A DNA stretch of 49,291 nt, taken from NCBI GenBank assembly GCA_008636105.1, contig VSDH01000020.1:1-49291 (forward strand). The letters run 5' to 3'. The notes beneath the pieces were generated by a model. That model was not told the origin of the DNA and did no database searches. It saw nothing but the letters and a program-made list of their open reading frames with translations. Made by a program: the position numbers and the translations under genes. The DNA is from Candidatus Scalindua sediminis (lineage in GTDB: Bacteria; Planctomycetota; Brocadiia; Brocadiales; Scalinduaceae). Positions 19,176-28,299 of the stretch are shown here, piece by piece (positions within the stretch are counted from its first letter, which is position 1; the number at the start of each line of letters is the position of its first letter).

Positions 19176-20663
19176 ATGAAGGAAAAGAATTTTAAAGTCT
19201 TGTTAATCAACTGCAATACGATGATGGATGTCCTGCTGCCTGTAGGGCTCTCATTAATATCTGCCTGCCTTAAAGAAAAGGGGTTCGGGGTAAAGTTGTT
19301 TGATACAACTTTCTACAAAATAGCAACAGAAACAGGAGACGAAATAAGGGCCAAGAATCTTCAGGTAAGGAAAACTGACCCTGAAGAATTAGGAATAACG
19401 TATAAAGACACCGATTTATTTGAAGACCTTAAAGAGATAGTAGAAGAGTATTCACCAGACGTAATAGGTCTGTCCTGTATAGAGTGCACTTACGAGCTTG
19501 GAATAGAAATGCTAAAAAGCATAAGACACTACAATATCCCCATAATTGTGGGAGGTGTCTTTGCAACTTTTGCCACGGAAGAAATCATTGCCGAGGATTG
19601 CGTAGATATGGTGTGCGTGGGTGAGGGAGAATACGCCCTTGTTGAGCTATGTACAAAGATTCTAAAGAAACAGGATATAACCTCTGTACAAAACATCTGG
19701 TTCAAGAAAGATGGAAAGATAATTAAGAATGGGATTAGAAGACCAGTCAATCTTGATGAATTGCCATTTCAGGACTGGAGCATATTCGACCCCAAGAGGT
19801 TTTACAAACCAATGGGTGGCAAGATATCCATGACCGGCACATTTGAAATGAATAGAGGCTGCCCATACAGCTGCCGATTCTGCAGTGATTATGGCCTGAA
19901 TAAACTTTATGCAAATAACGGAGGTTATTACAGAGAGAAAAGCATCAAAAGGCTTATTGACGAGATGAAAGAAAAAAAGAAAGAATATAATCTACAATTT
20001 GCATATTTAGTGGCCGAAAGCTTTCTGACAACAAAACGAGAAAGGGTAATTGAATTTATAGAACGTTATAAGGAAGTTGATATACCGTTCTGGATTGAGG
20101 CAAGACCTGAATCAATTAACGAAGAAAATGTTAGGCTTCTCGAATCCTCTGGCTGTAAAGGGATAAGTATAGGCATCGAAAGCGGCAACCTGAACCTGAG
20201 GCGTAATCTGCTGGGTAGAAATATGACAGACGAAACAATAATAAAGGCATTCAAGATTCTCGACAAATCCAGTCTTCGGGTGAGCGCTAATAATATTATT
20301 GGTTTCCCAACTGAAACCAGAGAGCAAATATTCGAAACTATCGACTTAAACAGGCAAATAAACGTGCCAAGTGTTATGGTCTCACTTTATAACCCTTATA
20401 AAGGTACCGCCCTGCGAGAATATTGTGAGGAAGAGGGGCTTATGCAAGAAAAGTCACATGCTGGTGATTACAGGTCAGAAACAGTGTTAAATATGCCCCA
20501 ACTTTCCAGAAAGGAATTACTCGGACTCCAGAGGACTTTCCCATTATACGTAAAACTCCCCAAAAGTGAATGGCCGAAGATAAGAAAATGCGAAGGTAAT
20601 GGTACAGAAGCAGAAACATTATTTAAAGAATTATCCGGTATGTACGTAGAAAAATTTCTATAG
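19176..20663 (+). CDS. B12-binding-domain radical SAM protein
   Basis: 495 aa. The N-terminal Rossmann-like cobalamin-binding domain (about 7-165) has IPIIVGGVFATF and MVCVGEGEYALVEL, which are typical, but lacks the DxHxxG loop, so cobalamin would bind base-off without a histidine ligand. The radical SAM core carries the 4Fe-4S cysteines Cys229, Cys233 and Cys236 (RGCPYSCRFCSD), then KGISIGIESGN and RVSANNIIGFPTET. Such enzymes often perform methylations or C-C bond chemistry on lipids, antibiotics or tetrapyrroles. The substrate is not readable here. The TIM-barrel gene upstream and the flippase-like gene downstream suggest an envelope lipid or glycan pathway, which is inference. Confidence 0.85.
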   Translation: MKEKNFKVLLINCNTMMDVLLPVGLSLISACLKEKGFGVKLFDTTFYKIATETGDEIRAKNLQVRKTDPEELGITYKDTDLFEDLKEIVEEYSPDVIGLSCIECTYELGIEMLKSIRHYNIPIIVGGVFATFATEEIIAEDCVDMVCVGEGEYALVELCTKILKKQDITSVQNIWFKKDGKIIKNGIRRPVNLDELPFQDWSIFDPKRFYKPMGGKISMTGTFEMNRGCPYSCRFCSDYGLNKLYANNGGYYREKSIKRLIDEMKEKKKEYNLQFAYLVAESFLTTKRERVIEFIERYKEVDIPFWIEARPESINEENVRLLESSGCKGISIGIESGNLNLRRNLLGRNMTDETIIKAFKILDKSSLRVSANNIIGFPTETREQIFETIDLNRQINVPSVMVSLYNPYKGTALREYCEEEGLMQEKSHAGDYRSETVLNMPQLSRKELLGLQRTFPLYVKLPKSEWPKIRKCEGNGTEAETLFKELSGMYVEKFL

Positions 20664-20751
20664 GCCATTTAAACACGTATTCACTCAACCTGACAGGCTT
20701 AACTTAATCCCCCATAATCGCTCATTTTGTTAATACCAACAGAATATCACT

Positions 20752-21744
20752 GTGATAGGTAAAAAGAAACTCAAGATATTATTATTAATTGCAGGATTCA
20801 TTTTCCTTTGCGTTTTAATTTACAAGGTTGGGCCTGCAAGTATTTATCTACATCTTTCCCTCCTGAAGTGGAAAATATCCCTTCTGCTACTACCTTATCC
20901 TCTCGTTTTTGTACTCGACACATTGGGATGGAAATACTCATTCAGGGAAAGAAAGACAAGCTTTAAGAATCTTTTCTTAGTAAGGCTTGCCGGCGAATCA
21001 GTAAATATCATAATACCTTCTGCCAGTTTTGCCGGAGAACCCGTAAAGGCTTATTTCCTTAAGAGACATAACATTCCAATGGTAGATGGCATAGCCTCTG
21101 TTGTAATCTCCAGAGCAATAATGACCATTACACAGATAATCTTTGTAATGCTGGGTGTTGGATTTATTCTCTTTAAATTAAACATATCAGGTTCTCGTTT
21201 GATAAGTTCAATCGCTATTACGTTATTAGGCATACCCATAATTCTGTTTATTATATTTATCCAGAAACGAGGGCTTTTTGCCTCTCTCTTAAAACTATTA
21301 CGAATATTCAGGATAAGGTTACGCTATATAGAAGATAGGGAACACAAGTTAAAAGAGCTTGATGAAAGTATATTTCAATTTTACAGCCATAGCAAAAAAA
21401 GTTTCTTCATATCATTTACATTTTACTTTCTGGGCTGGATAGCCGGTATGATAGAGGTGTTTTTAATCCTTTATCTTTTAGGTATACCCATAGACCTTAT
21501 TTCTACCTATATTATTGAATCGCTTTCGACCGTGGCAAGAGGCATAACATCCTTTATCCCTGGAAGCGTTGGCGGGCAGGAGGGAGGTATCATCATGATA
21601 TTCATGAGTCTAGAACTAAGCGCAAGCGTCGCATTAACATTTGGCATATTGAGAAGGTTAAGGGAACTAATATGGATTACGGCTGGATTATTCATCCTAT
21701 CAAGACTTGAATGGGCAATTGCAGAATCTACAACAGAAAAGTAA
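20752..21744 (+). CDS. Flippase-like membrane protein (UPF0104 / LPG synthase TM domain family)
   Basis: 330 aa integral membrane protein with about eight hydrophobic helices. Family signatures: RLAGESVNIIIPSASFAGEPVKAYFLKRH near 80-108 and STVARGITSFIPGSVGGQEGG near 261-281. The family includes the membrane domain of lysylphosphatidylglycerol synthase, AglD and HpnL-type transporters. The soluble aminoacyl-transferase domain of MprF is absent, so lipid or polyprenyl-linked transport is more likely than lysinylation. The start is GTG at 20752 without a clear ribosome site. It sits 88 bp behind the radical SAM gene and is convergent with the DUF3108 gene, with only 5 bp between. Confidence 0.8.
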   Translation: MIGKKKLKILLLIAGFIFLCVLIYKVGPASIYLHLSLLKWKISLLLLPYPLVFVLDTLGWKYSFRERKTSFKNLFLVRLAGESVNIIIPSASFAGEPVKAYFLKRHNIPMVDGIASVVISRAIMTITQIIFVMLGVGFILFKLNISGSRLISSIAITLLGIPIILFIIFIQKRGLFASLLKLLRIFRIRLRYIEDREHKLKELDESIFQFYSHSKKSFFISFTFYFLGWIAGMIEVFLILYLLGIPIDLISTYIIESLSTVARGITSFIPGSVGGQEGGIIMIFMSLELSASVALTFGILRRLRELIWITAGLFILSRLEWAIAESTTEK

Positions 21745-21749
21745 GAACC

Positions 21750-22589
21750 TTAATCTGCATCTTCTACCAGAAAGCCATATAAATCACCAAATCCAATAAT
21801 ATCTTTTGCTATAAAACCAACTGGTATCAAATCCTCCGTATATAATACAACAAGTTTACCTTCTTTAGAACCCAGTACTTCAGGATCCAATGCAACATTC
21901 GTCACGTATTTTACATCTAGAATAATATCTTTCCATTTGGATAACTCATCCGAATTGTCTGCAGAGCGAACATTAACACTAAAATTTGGAGATTTGTCCT
22001 TATAAACAGTGGTAACATTAAAACTGGCACCTTCTTTCACTTCTCCGTATATTTCGTTACGAAAATTATAAGACACCGATATCATATCGTCACATTTGCC
22101 TGGTTCCAGTTTAACACTTCCCTCCTTATGTATTACGCCATTTCTCCAGGTCTTGAAATTACATATATCATTTTCATAATCGTAGTTAGTAACCATAACC
22201 CTCTCTTTTTTCCTCTTAATCTTTTTTTCATACGAACTTATTGGCATGAGCCTGTTGGTACCATCCTCAATCTTCATAATCGTTCTATAGATATTGTGTC
22301 TATGTATAATCTTATCGAGGAATCCTGCCGTACCTGCATCAATCGTTACAACTAAGTTGTTACTGTTTCTTTCACATTTAAATGTGGCAATCCCCACCTT
22401 TTTGAAAAGCCAAAAGCCAATTTTGTACTTAAGAACCTCTCCTTCAAATTTCTTTACATCATTTTTTCTGCCCTGTTCACTGCCAGAAGGAAAAGCCGGT
22501 GTGGATACTACATTATGAAAGAAAAAGCTTAATAATAAACCTAAGGTAATCTTTGTGAAATAATGTCTAGATATTGCTGCCTTAACCAT
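21750..22589 (-). CDS. DUF3108-family exported protein
   Basis: 279 aa. An N-terminal signal peptide (about 10-33, ending STPAFPSG) predicts periplasmic or outer-membrane location. The rest is beta-rich, with the DUF3108 pattern: GEVLKYKIGFWLFKKVGIATF, conversion of YRTIMKIEDGTNRLMPISSYEK, and a conserved Asp/Ser region before a C-terminal GDLYGFLVE. Function of the family is unknown. It starts 6 bp behind the DUF2064 gene, so the two are an operon. The C-terminal LIPVGFIAKDIIGFG resembles DUF3108 members next to cell-envelope genes. Confidence 0.72.
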   Translation of the reverse strand: MVKAAISRHYFTKITLGLLLSFFFHNVVSTPAFPSGSEQGRKNDVKKFEGEVLKYKIGFWLFKKVGIATFKCERNSNNLVVTIDAGTAGFLDKIIHRHNIYRTIMKIEDGTNRLMPISSYEKKIKRKKERVMVTNYDYENDICNFKTWRNGVIHKEGSVKLEPGKCDDMISVSYNFRNEIYGEVKEGASFNVTTVYKDKSPNFSVNVRSADNSDELSKWKDIILDVKYVTNVALDPEVLGSKEGKLVVLYTEDLIPVGFIAKDIIGFGDLYGFLVEDAD

Positions 22590-22595
22590 AATTAT

Positions 22596-23270
22596 TTAAA
22601 TCTTCAACAATTGCATAGTTCTTTCAGGAACCTCTTCAACGCCACTCATTCTCATTGCAAGTAGGTGTGTTCTCAGGAATTCCAAATCTTCTGAGGTATC
22701 AACATCGTACCATGGGGGAAGAACGTACACTTGTGTATTCAGGGACTTTATTCTTGTCAGGGTCTGGTCAAATACCCTTGATGTACTCCACCCTATGCCA
22801 TCAAAAATATCATCATTCAACCCTGAAAGACCAATGAGGTAATATCCGCCATCAAATGTGGGACCTATAACGATAGGAATCTTTTTTAATATATCAAATG
22901 CCTTTTGAATATAAGACACAGGGAGAGTGGGACTATCTGTACCTATAATTACTACTCTTTTTGCACCCTCAGCAAAAGATTGCTTAAAGGCATTTTTCAT
23001 CCGTTCGCCAAGATTTTTACCTTTTTGGGGTAAAAAATTTGTTGGTTGTTTGACTAATTTACGGAATGCCTTTTCTGCACCAATAGGCGTATACGCAACA
23101 GTTACATTATTTACACTATTACGTTTCAGTTTACGTGCATTACTTATTATATCAATGGTAAATGCTTTATAAAGCTTTGCAGCTTCATCAGGTGTAATAC
23201 GTGGAGTGAGCCGTGTTTTGACTCTACCGGGAATGGGATCTTTGACAAATACAACAAGACAAGCACTCAT
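22596..23270 (-). CDS. DUF2064 / TIGR04282-type glycosyltransferase
   Basis: 224 aa with a GT-A (nucleotide-diphospho-sugar transferase-like) fold. It begins MSACLVVFVKDPIPGRVKTRL, the family's nucleotide-binding start, followed by RVVIIGTDSPTLP (metal-binding Asp) and GPTFDGGYYLIGL. Family members were named for arsenosugar gene clusters in cyanobacteria but are widespread, and the substrate here is unknown. It is the first gene of a two-gene unit with the DUF3108 protein 6 bp downstream. No arsenic genes are visible nearby, so the arsenosugar role should not be assumed. Confidence 0.82.
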   Translation of the reverse strand: MSACLVVFVKDPIPGRVKTRLTPRITPDEAAKLYKAFTIDIISNARKLKRNSVNNVTVAYTPIGAEKAFRKLVKQPTNFLPQKGKNLGERMKNAFKQSFAEGAKRVVIIGTDSPTLPVSYIQKAFDILKKIPIVIGPTFDGGYYLIGLSGLNDDIFDGIGWSTSRVFDQTLTRIKSLNTQVYVLPPWYDVDTSEDLEFLRTHLLAMRMSGVEEVPERTMQLLKI

Positions 23271-23413
23271 ATTGAAAATTATTACTTACATATTCGCTTT
23301 GAACCATAGGGCACGTTCCATAGATACCCCATTTTTGCCGTTTCTCTTCAATGTTACCACAAAGGATGAATAGATTATATAATACCCATCAAAAAAGCTT
23401 TACAAAACCTCTT

Positions 23414-24013
23414 TTATCCTACCACATCATTTATCATAAAAGTAAATGTATAGTTGGATATGTATCCACCAAAGTCAATTGGTAAAATCAGATTGAAGGT
23501 TGAATCTTTCAGCCCTTCACCCCTACCCTCAAAGCTATATCTCGGGAAGAGAGACTCCATTAAGTAGTATATTTCATATGATCTAGTGCTAAATCTATCC
23601 TGCCCTATACAGAAATCAGGCCAGATATTGATCCAGACATATCCTGATATCTCAGAACCTGGGTCTATCCTCATTGGCGGAACATACAGGTCATAATCTT
23701 CAAAATTCATTACCTCTTGCACGTAATCATAACCATAATGCACCCTGCGAGATTCACCCAAAGGGTCTATATATTCAGCATTGTCTCTAACAAGATTTAT
23801 ATCATGGTCAGTCTTATTCATAATTGCCACCCAGATATTCTCAGCAGATGGCACAAATCTGAATTGGACATTACTATCTTCAAAATTCATCGTCTCGCTT
23901 TGAGGATCAATTAGTGAAAAACTATAACGATAAGGTGTATATGAGCAACCGGCAAAGATTACGCATAAACATCCAATGATTATTTTGTGTTTTATGTTAA
24001 ATAATTTGTACAT
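23414..24013 (-). CDS. Hypothetical lipoprotein in the ECF sigma operon
   Basis: 199 aa. An N-terminal hydrophobic stretch ends in the lipobox IFAGC (Cys23), so the mature protein is lipid-anchored. The mature part is beta-rich, with a central NIWVAIMNKTDHDINLV resembling a small immunoglobulin-like fold. I recognise no family. GAGGTGA precedes the ATG. It follows the anti-sigma gene by 18 bp, making it the third gene of the sigma/anti-sigma operon and a plausible output or sensor of that envelope stress pathway. Confidence 0.65.
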   Translation of the reverse strand: MYKLFNIKHKIIIGCLCVIFAGCSYTPYRYSFSLIDPQSETMNFEDSNVQFRFVPSAENIWVAIMNKTDHDINLVRDNAEYIDPLGESRRVHYGYDYVQEVMNFEDYDLYVPPMRIDPGSEISGYVWINIWPDFCIGQDRFSTRSYEIYYLMESLFPRYSFEGRGEGLKDSTFNLILPIDFGGYISNYTFTFMINDVVG

Positions 24014-24031
24014 CTCTCACCTCAGGATTAA

Positions 24032-24886
24032 TTATCTTTCATAATATGGACAAATAGCTTTTTCAGCCATACGCATAAGCTCTTTTCTATGTATTTTTGA
24101 AGTTAGACTATACAGTGTCTTGCCATGTCTCCATAAAACGACATTATATCCTTTATATCTTCCAAAGTAATATGGCCTGCCTTTGAAAAATTCATGTTTC
24201 AGCTTGTTTATATTCATACCTGAACCATCCATCATCTCCAAAGATATCTTGTTATGATTACCTTTTAATCCAACATAAGCACTCTTTTTACCGGCCAGGT
24301 TAAACTTTTTACAACCAAAGAGTTTTATGTCCCGTCCTTTACATTCTGGAACATCTATGGCGAAATTATCTCGTTGTAAATTTCTAAAATGTTTTCTTAT
24401 TTCATTTCTATCTGAACTGACAAGATCAAGGTGCATATTATCATTAACGAAATTGTCGTGGCGTTCTGCAGCCACCTTAACAATAGGGGGGGAGCTTCCT
24501 GGTTTAGGAAAAGTGAAATAAATACTTAAAACAGAGATAAGTAAAAGTATTAAAGCTGCTTCGATTATATAAGCACGCCTTAGTCTGAAAAGCTGAAAGA
24601 GACCCTTTTTATTTCTTTCCTCCAACTTCGGCACAAAAACTTCAGCACGGCCACCTCCTTCATGCCTCCCTGACAACTGTTTAACAATATTTTCTCGCAC
24701 ACTTTGAGGCACTCTATGAATTCTTGCCCTATCTCTTACTACTTTCTTTAACACTTGCTCAAACTCGAACTTCTCACAGCATTTTCGACAAACCTCAAGA
24801 TGTTTCTTAATCTTTGAATAATCTTTTTCTTCAAGCTCATTATCTAAATATTCATAGAGTTGCCTTGTCGCTTCTTCGCAATTCAT
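24032..24886 (-). CDS. Zinc-binding anti-sigma factor (membrane-anchored)
   Basis: 284 aa. The N-terminal zf-HC2 / ZAS domain has the ligand set Cys3, His29, Cys33 and Cys36 (HLEVCRKCC, H-x3-C-x2-C). The domain binds and silences the partner ECF sigma factor. One transmembrane helix lies near 109-127 (IEAALILLLISVLSIYF) and is followed by an extracytoplasmic domain of about 150 residues. AGGGGAAG precedes the ATG. It follows the sigma gene by 98 bp. The H-x3-C-x2-C motif can be redox-sensitive in some ZAS proteins. Confidence 0.87.
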   Translation of the reverse strand: MNCEEATRQLYEYLDNELEEKDYSKIKKHLEVCRKCCEKFEFEQVLKKVVRDRARIHRVPQSVRENIVKQLSGRHEGGGRAEVFVPKLEERNKKGLFQLFRLRRAYIIEAALILLLISVLSIYFTFPKPGSSPPIVKVAAERHDNFVNDNMHLDLVSSDRNEIRKHFRNLQRDNFAIDVPECKGRDIKLFGCKKFNLAGKKSAYVGLKGNHNKISLEMMDGSGMNINKLKHEFFKGRPYYFGRYKGYNVVLWRHGKTLYSLTSKIHRKELMRMAEKAICPYYER

Positions 24887-24984
24887 TTATTTCTTCCCCT
24901 TTTACAAATTTTCTTTTGTTCTTTGTGCGTTGACTTCTAAGACTTACTATAGTTAATGTTTCCGCGCGATTTTGTAAGCGCATT

Positions 24985-25572
24985 TTATTTTTCCCTTAAA
25001 TAACCTTTATCTTTTGCATAATTCCATAATAATTTCTGTAATGCCCTTCTCGCCCTGTATAGCCTTGATTTTACTGTCCCTATCGGACATCCAACAATAC
25101 TCGATATTTCTTCGTAAGAAAGCCCTTCTACATCTGAATACAAAACCACTTCTCTAAAAGCTAGCGGCAAATTATCAAGTGCATATTTGATTTCTTCTTC
25201 CAAATATTCCTCAATACCGATGGTGCTTTTACCCAGAAAGTTATCATCCGTTCTATCGGCAGTTATCCTATTAAATAAATAAAATTCCTCATTATTGCCA
25301 TAATGAATTTCTTGTGGTTCTCTTATCTTCTTTCTATACAAATTAATAAAGGTATTTCGCAATATCTTAAACAGCCATGCCTTCAGGTTAGAGCCCTCAT
25401 TAAACGTATGCAAAAATCTGTGCATCTTAAGGTAAGTCTCCTGCACAAGGTCTTCGGCATCGTCCTTGTTTCTCGTCATCCTCATTGCCACGTTAAAGAG
25501 TGAATCGATATACTTTAGTGCATCTAACTCGAATTCCCTTAATTTACTCTCCGGCTTATCAAAGTCCTTCAT
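24985..25572 (-). CDS. ECF-subfamily RNA polymerase sigma factor
   Basis: 195 aa, about the normal ECF length. Region 2 (about 22-85) holds [25 protein letters not shown] and the -10 recognition segment [21 protein letters not shown]. Region 4 (about 130-185) holds the helix-turn-helix [32 protein letters not shown]. It heads an operon with the anti-sigma factor and a lipoprotein. Its own leader contains GGGAACT (25613-25607, minus strand), which resembles a -35 element of ECF promoters and could mean autoregulation, but no matching -10 is convincing. Confidence 0.93.
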   Translation of the reverse strand: MKDFDKPESKLREFELDALKYIDSLFNVAMRMTRNKDDAEDLVQETYLKMHRFLHTFNEGSNLKAWLFKILRNTFINLYRKKIREPQEIHYGNNEEFYLFNRITADRTDDNFLGKSTIGIEEYLEEEIKYALDNLPLAFREVVLYSDVEGLSYEEISSIVGCPIGTVKSRLYRARRALQKLLWNYAKDKGYLREK

Positions 25573-25658
25573 CCCATATCACTTATAACAATATTTGCAA
25601 TAAAATAGTTCCCTTTTTAATAATTAATCCCTAACAATCTAATGCTATTTCCCCTGGA

Positions 25659-25681
25659 GATTTAACCTTAGTAGTTAAATC
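25659..25681. repeat. 8-bp inverted repeat between the transsulfuration and sigma operons
   Basis: GATTTAAC (25659-25666) and GTTAAATC (25674-25681) form a perfect dyad with a 7-base loop. It lies 50 bp past the stop of the cystathionine gene and 87 bp upstream of the sigma gene. No T-run follows on the minus strand, so an operator is as likely as a terminator. Confidence 0.35.
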
Positions 25682-25730
25682 AAGAGTACAGGGCCTGCGT
25701 AATATTAAAATGTAAAATGGGTACCCCCAA

Positions 25731-26876
25731 TTACTTTTCTAAAGCCTTCTTAAGGTCGTCTATTAAATCATTAACGTTTTCAATTCCAACAGAAATCCTT
25801 ATAAGGTCGTCAGATATGCCTACTTTCTCCCTTACTTCTTTTGGCAGAGAAGCATGTGTCATTATTGCTGGATGTTCTATTAGTGACTCTACTCCGCCCA
25901 GGCTTTCTGCCAAAGAGAATATCTTTACCCTTTCAAGAAATCTTCTTGCTGCCGCCAAGCCTCCCTTTATAAAAAATGTTATTACTCCCCCGAACCCAAC
26001 CATTTGTTTTCTCGCAAGTTCGTGTTGTGGATGTGATCCAAGTCCCGGGTAAATAACCTTTCTTACTTTAGAATGACTTTCTAAAAATTGTGCTATCATC
26101 ATCGCATTATTCTCATGTCTTTCCATCCTGATAGCAAGAGTTTTAATTCCACGTAGTACCAGGAAGCAGTCGAAAGGGCCTGGTACTACACCTACTGCAT
26201 TTTGAAGGAACTGGAGTTTATCGTACAACCCCTTATCATTAGTTACAACAGCACCACCAATAACGTCACTGTGGCCGTTTAGATACTTGGTAGTACTGTG
26301 CATAACTATGTCAGCTCCAAGTTTCAGAGGCTTCTGAAAGAAGGGAGTTGCAAAGGTATTATCAACAACAACTAATACGTTATTCTTTTTTGCAATATTG
26401 GCAATCGAGCCAATATCTATTAGTTTTAGAAGTGGGTTTGAAGGGCTTTCCAGCCATACGATTTTTGTATTATCTTTTATGTGTCCTTCCAAAGATTGGG
26501 GGTTGGTTAAATCTATAAAATCAAATTCAAGTTTGTATCTCTTCAATACCTTATCAAACAACCTAAACGTCCCACCATAGACATCGTCACAGCAGATAAT
26601 ATGGTCACCTGTATCTAGCGTTTGCATTATTGTTGAGATAGCCGACATTCCTGATGAAAAGGCTAGTCCGTAATTTCCTTCCTCCAGAGAGGCAATATTT
26701 TTTTCTAGTGCTGTTCTGGTAGGATTATGCGTCCTTGAATAGTCGTAACCCTTGTGCTTACCGGGCGATTCCTGGACGTATGTGCTTGTTTGGAATATTG
26801 GCGTCATTATGGCACCGGTTCCTGGGTCAGGTTCACATCCAGCATGGATGGCCCTTGTTTCAAATCTTTGTTTCAT
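25731..26876 (-). CDS. Cystathionine gamma-lyase/synthase-type PLP enzyme
   Basis: Cys/Met-metabolism PLP enzyme, 381 aa from the ATG at 26876. That start is preceded by AAAGGGGG with good spacing, whereas a farther upstream ATG at 26918 would overlap the preceding gene. Motifs: YSRTHNPTRTALE near 46-58, the cofactor-stacking Tyr in DDVYGGTFRLF, Asp172 in VDNTFATPF, and Schiff-base Lys197 in MHSTTKYLNGHSD. MetB, MccB and CGL share these residues and cannot be told apart by motif. The gene directly follows a cystathionine beta-synthase-type gene (11 bp), which favours the lyase direction, homocysteine to cysteine. Confidence 0.87.
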   Translation of the reverse strand: MKQRFETRAIHAGCEPDPGTGAIMTPIFQTSTYVQESPGKHKGYDYSRTHNPTRTALEKNIASLEEGNYGLAFSSGMSAISTIMQTLDTGDHIICCDDVYGGTFRLFDKVLKRYKLEFDFIDLTNPQSLEGHIKDNTKIVWLESPSNPLLKLIDIGSIANIAKKNNVLVVVDNTFATPFFQKPLKLGADIVMHSTTKYLNGHSDVIGGAVVTNDKGLYDKLQFLQNAVGVVPGPFDCFLVLRGIKTLAIRMERHENNAMMIAQFLESHSKVRKVIYPGLGSHPQHELARKQMVGFGGVITFFIKGGLAAARRFLERVKIFSLAESLGGVESLIEHPAIMTHASLPKEVREKVGISDDLIRISVGIENVNDLIDDLKKALEK

Positions 26877-26887
26877 ATATACCCCCT

Positions 26888-27958
26888 TTATTCCAGAAAA
26901 CCGTTGGCTTTCATCCATTCATCGTTATACATCTTACTAAGATACCTGCTGCCAGAATCTGGAAGGATTACGACAATATTTTTGTTTTCCTTAATTCTCC
27001 TGGCAATCTTAATGGCTGCCCACACAGCACTGCCGCTAGAGCCTCCTGCAAAGATTCCCTCTTCCCTTGCCAGTCTTCTCGCCATCAAGAATGATTCTTT
27101 ATCATGAACTCTAATAATATCGTCGATCAGGTCAAAATCAACGGCCTTTACAATATAGTCCTCTCCAATCCCCTCTACTTTGTAAACGTGAGGTTTTATA
27201 AGTTTCCCGGTCTTGAAATAATCATAAAAAACAGACCCCTCCGGGTCAACAGCAATTATCCTTATCTCAGGATTCTTCTCCTTGAGATATCCTCCAGCCC
27301 CACTCAATGTGCCACCAGTACCTATTCCTGCAACAAAATAATCTATATTCCCACCTGTTTGTTTCCATATCTCAGGCCCGGTGGTGTAATAATGTGAATC
27401 AATATTCCGTGAATTGTTGTACTGATCCGGATAGTATGAATTTGGGGTCTCTTTAGCTATTCTCTTAGCCACACTGTAATAACTTTCGGGAGAATCAGGA
27501 GGGACATCGGTGGGAGTTACAACAACTTTTGCACCAAATGCCTTCATCAGGTTCTTTTTCTCATCGCTCATCTTATCGGGCATAGTGATTATGCACTTGT
27601 AACCCTTTGCCGCTGCAATCATTGCAAGGGCAGCACCGGTATTGCCAGAAGAATTTTCCACTATGATACCACCGGGTTTTAAGAGCCCTCTTCTTTCTGC
27701 ATCCTCAATGATAAACAGGGCCATCCTGTCCTTTACACTTCCCGCAGGGTTTAAAAACTCTAACTTAGCAAAGATACTTGAGTTTATGCCTCTTGTTATC
27801 TTATTTAACCTTACTATTGGCGTCCATCCAATGGTTTTCAGAATATCAGGGGATATATTCCCAAACTTTTCTATTAATGAACTGAAATCGGTCTTAATAG
27901 CTGGTTTTTTCTTGAGAGTAGGCTTTCGCTTAGAGATGAGTGTTTGAATCATAAACAT
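26888..27958 (-). CDS. Cystathionine beta-synthase / cysteine synthase family enzyme
   Basis: 356 aa fold-type II PLP enzyme. PLP Lys76 is in NPAGSVKDR, the phosphate-binding loop in ENSSGNTGAAL, and GIGTGGTLSG holds the glycine-rich segment. The stretch KVEGIGEDYIVKAVDFDLID matches cystathionine beta-synthase better than CysK. The regulatory CBS tandem domain is absent, as in bacterial catalytic-core-only forms. GAGGGGG precedes the start. With the downstream cystathionine gamma-type gene it forms a two-gene reverse-transsulfuration operon. O-acetylserine-dependent cysteine synthesis remains a possible alternative. Confidence 0.86.
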   Translation of the reverse strand: MFMIQTLISKRKPTLKKKPAIKTDFSSLIEKFGNISPDILKTIGWTPIVRLNKITRGINSSIFAKLEFLNPAGSVKDRMALFIIEDAERRGLLKPGGIIVENSSGNTGAALAMIAAAKGYKCIITMPDKMSDEKKNLMKAFGAKVVVTPTDVPPDSPESYYSVAKRIAKETPNSYYPDQYNNSRNIDSHYYTTGPEIWKQTGGNIDYFVAGIGTGGTLSGAGGYLKEKNPEIRIIAVDPEGSVFYDYFKTGKLIKPHVYKVEGIGEDYIVKAVDFDLIDDIIRVHDKESFLMARRLAREEGIFAGGSSGSAVWAAIKIARRIKENKNIVVILPDSGSRYLSKMYNDEWMKANGFLE

Positions 27959-28299
27959 TTTTCATTCCCCCTCTAAGCATATTATATTACATTAATTACT
28001 ACAAAAGAAGGGAGAAAGAAATAAATTTTAAATTTTATTTAAAATTTATTTTAAATAAACTAAAAGGGGGAAGGTTTTGCTTTTGTATGTGGCTGGTTAC
28101 GGAACTTATCTAATTCGGATTGTGAAATTAAGGGGCAAGACAAGGGTAGAGGCTGTGAAATTCCCTTTGATTCGTTAGACAAAGCTAACTTGGTGAGATT
28201 TGACTGTGCATTGCCTGTCCAGTCCGTACATGACGGACAGGCAACTCACATGTAAAAAAACTTTAATCCTCACTTTTACAAGGTAGAGACTTAATCGGC
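27959..28299. other. 341-bp spacer between the transsulfuration pair and the heavy-metal-binding gene
   Basis: No gene is visible. It holds a purine-rich stretch, an AT-rich segment at 28021-28060, and a perfect 10-bp inverted repeat at 28211-28244. The promoter of the CBS/CGL operon is probably here, but I see no good -35/-10 pair on the minus strand. Confidence 0.4.
28211..28244. repeat. Perfect 10-bp inverted repeat, member of the GCCTGTCC/GCCTGCCC word family
   Basis: TTGCCTGTCC (28211-28220) and GGACAGGCAA (28235-28244) enclose a 14-base loop. The centre can also fold as GTCCGT/ACGGAC. No U-run follows on either strand, so it is not a standard terminator. The similar word CTGTCCGTCC occurs at 49181-49190. 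Confidence 0.45.

Noticed and set aside
22596-23270. Arsenosugar biosynthesis role for the DUF2064 transferase
   Set aside because: The family name comes from arsenosugar clusters, but no ArsM or ArsS gene is nearby; only a generic transferase call is justified.
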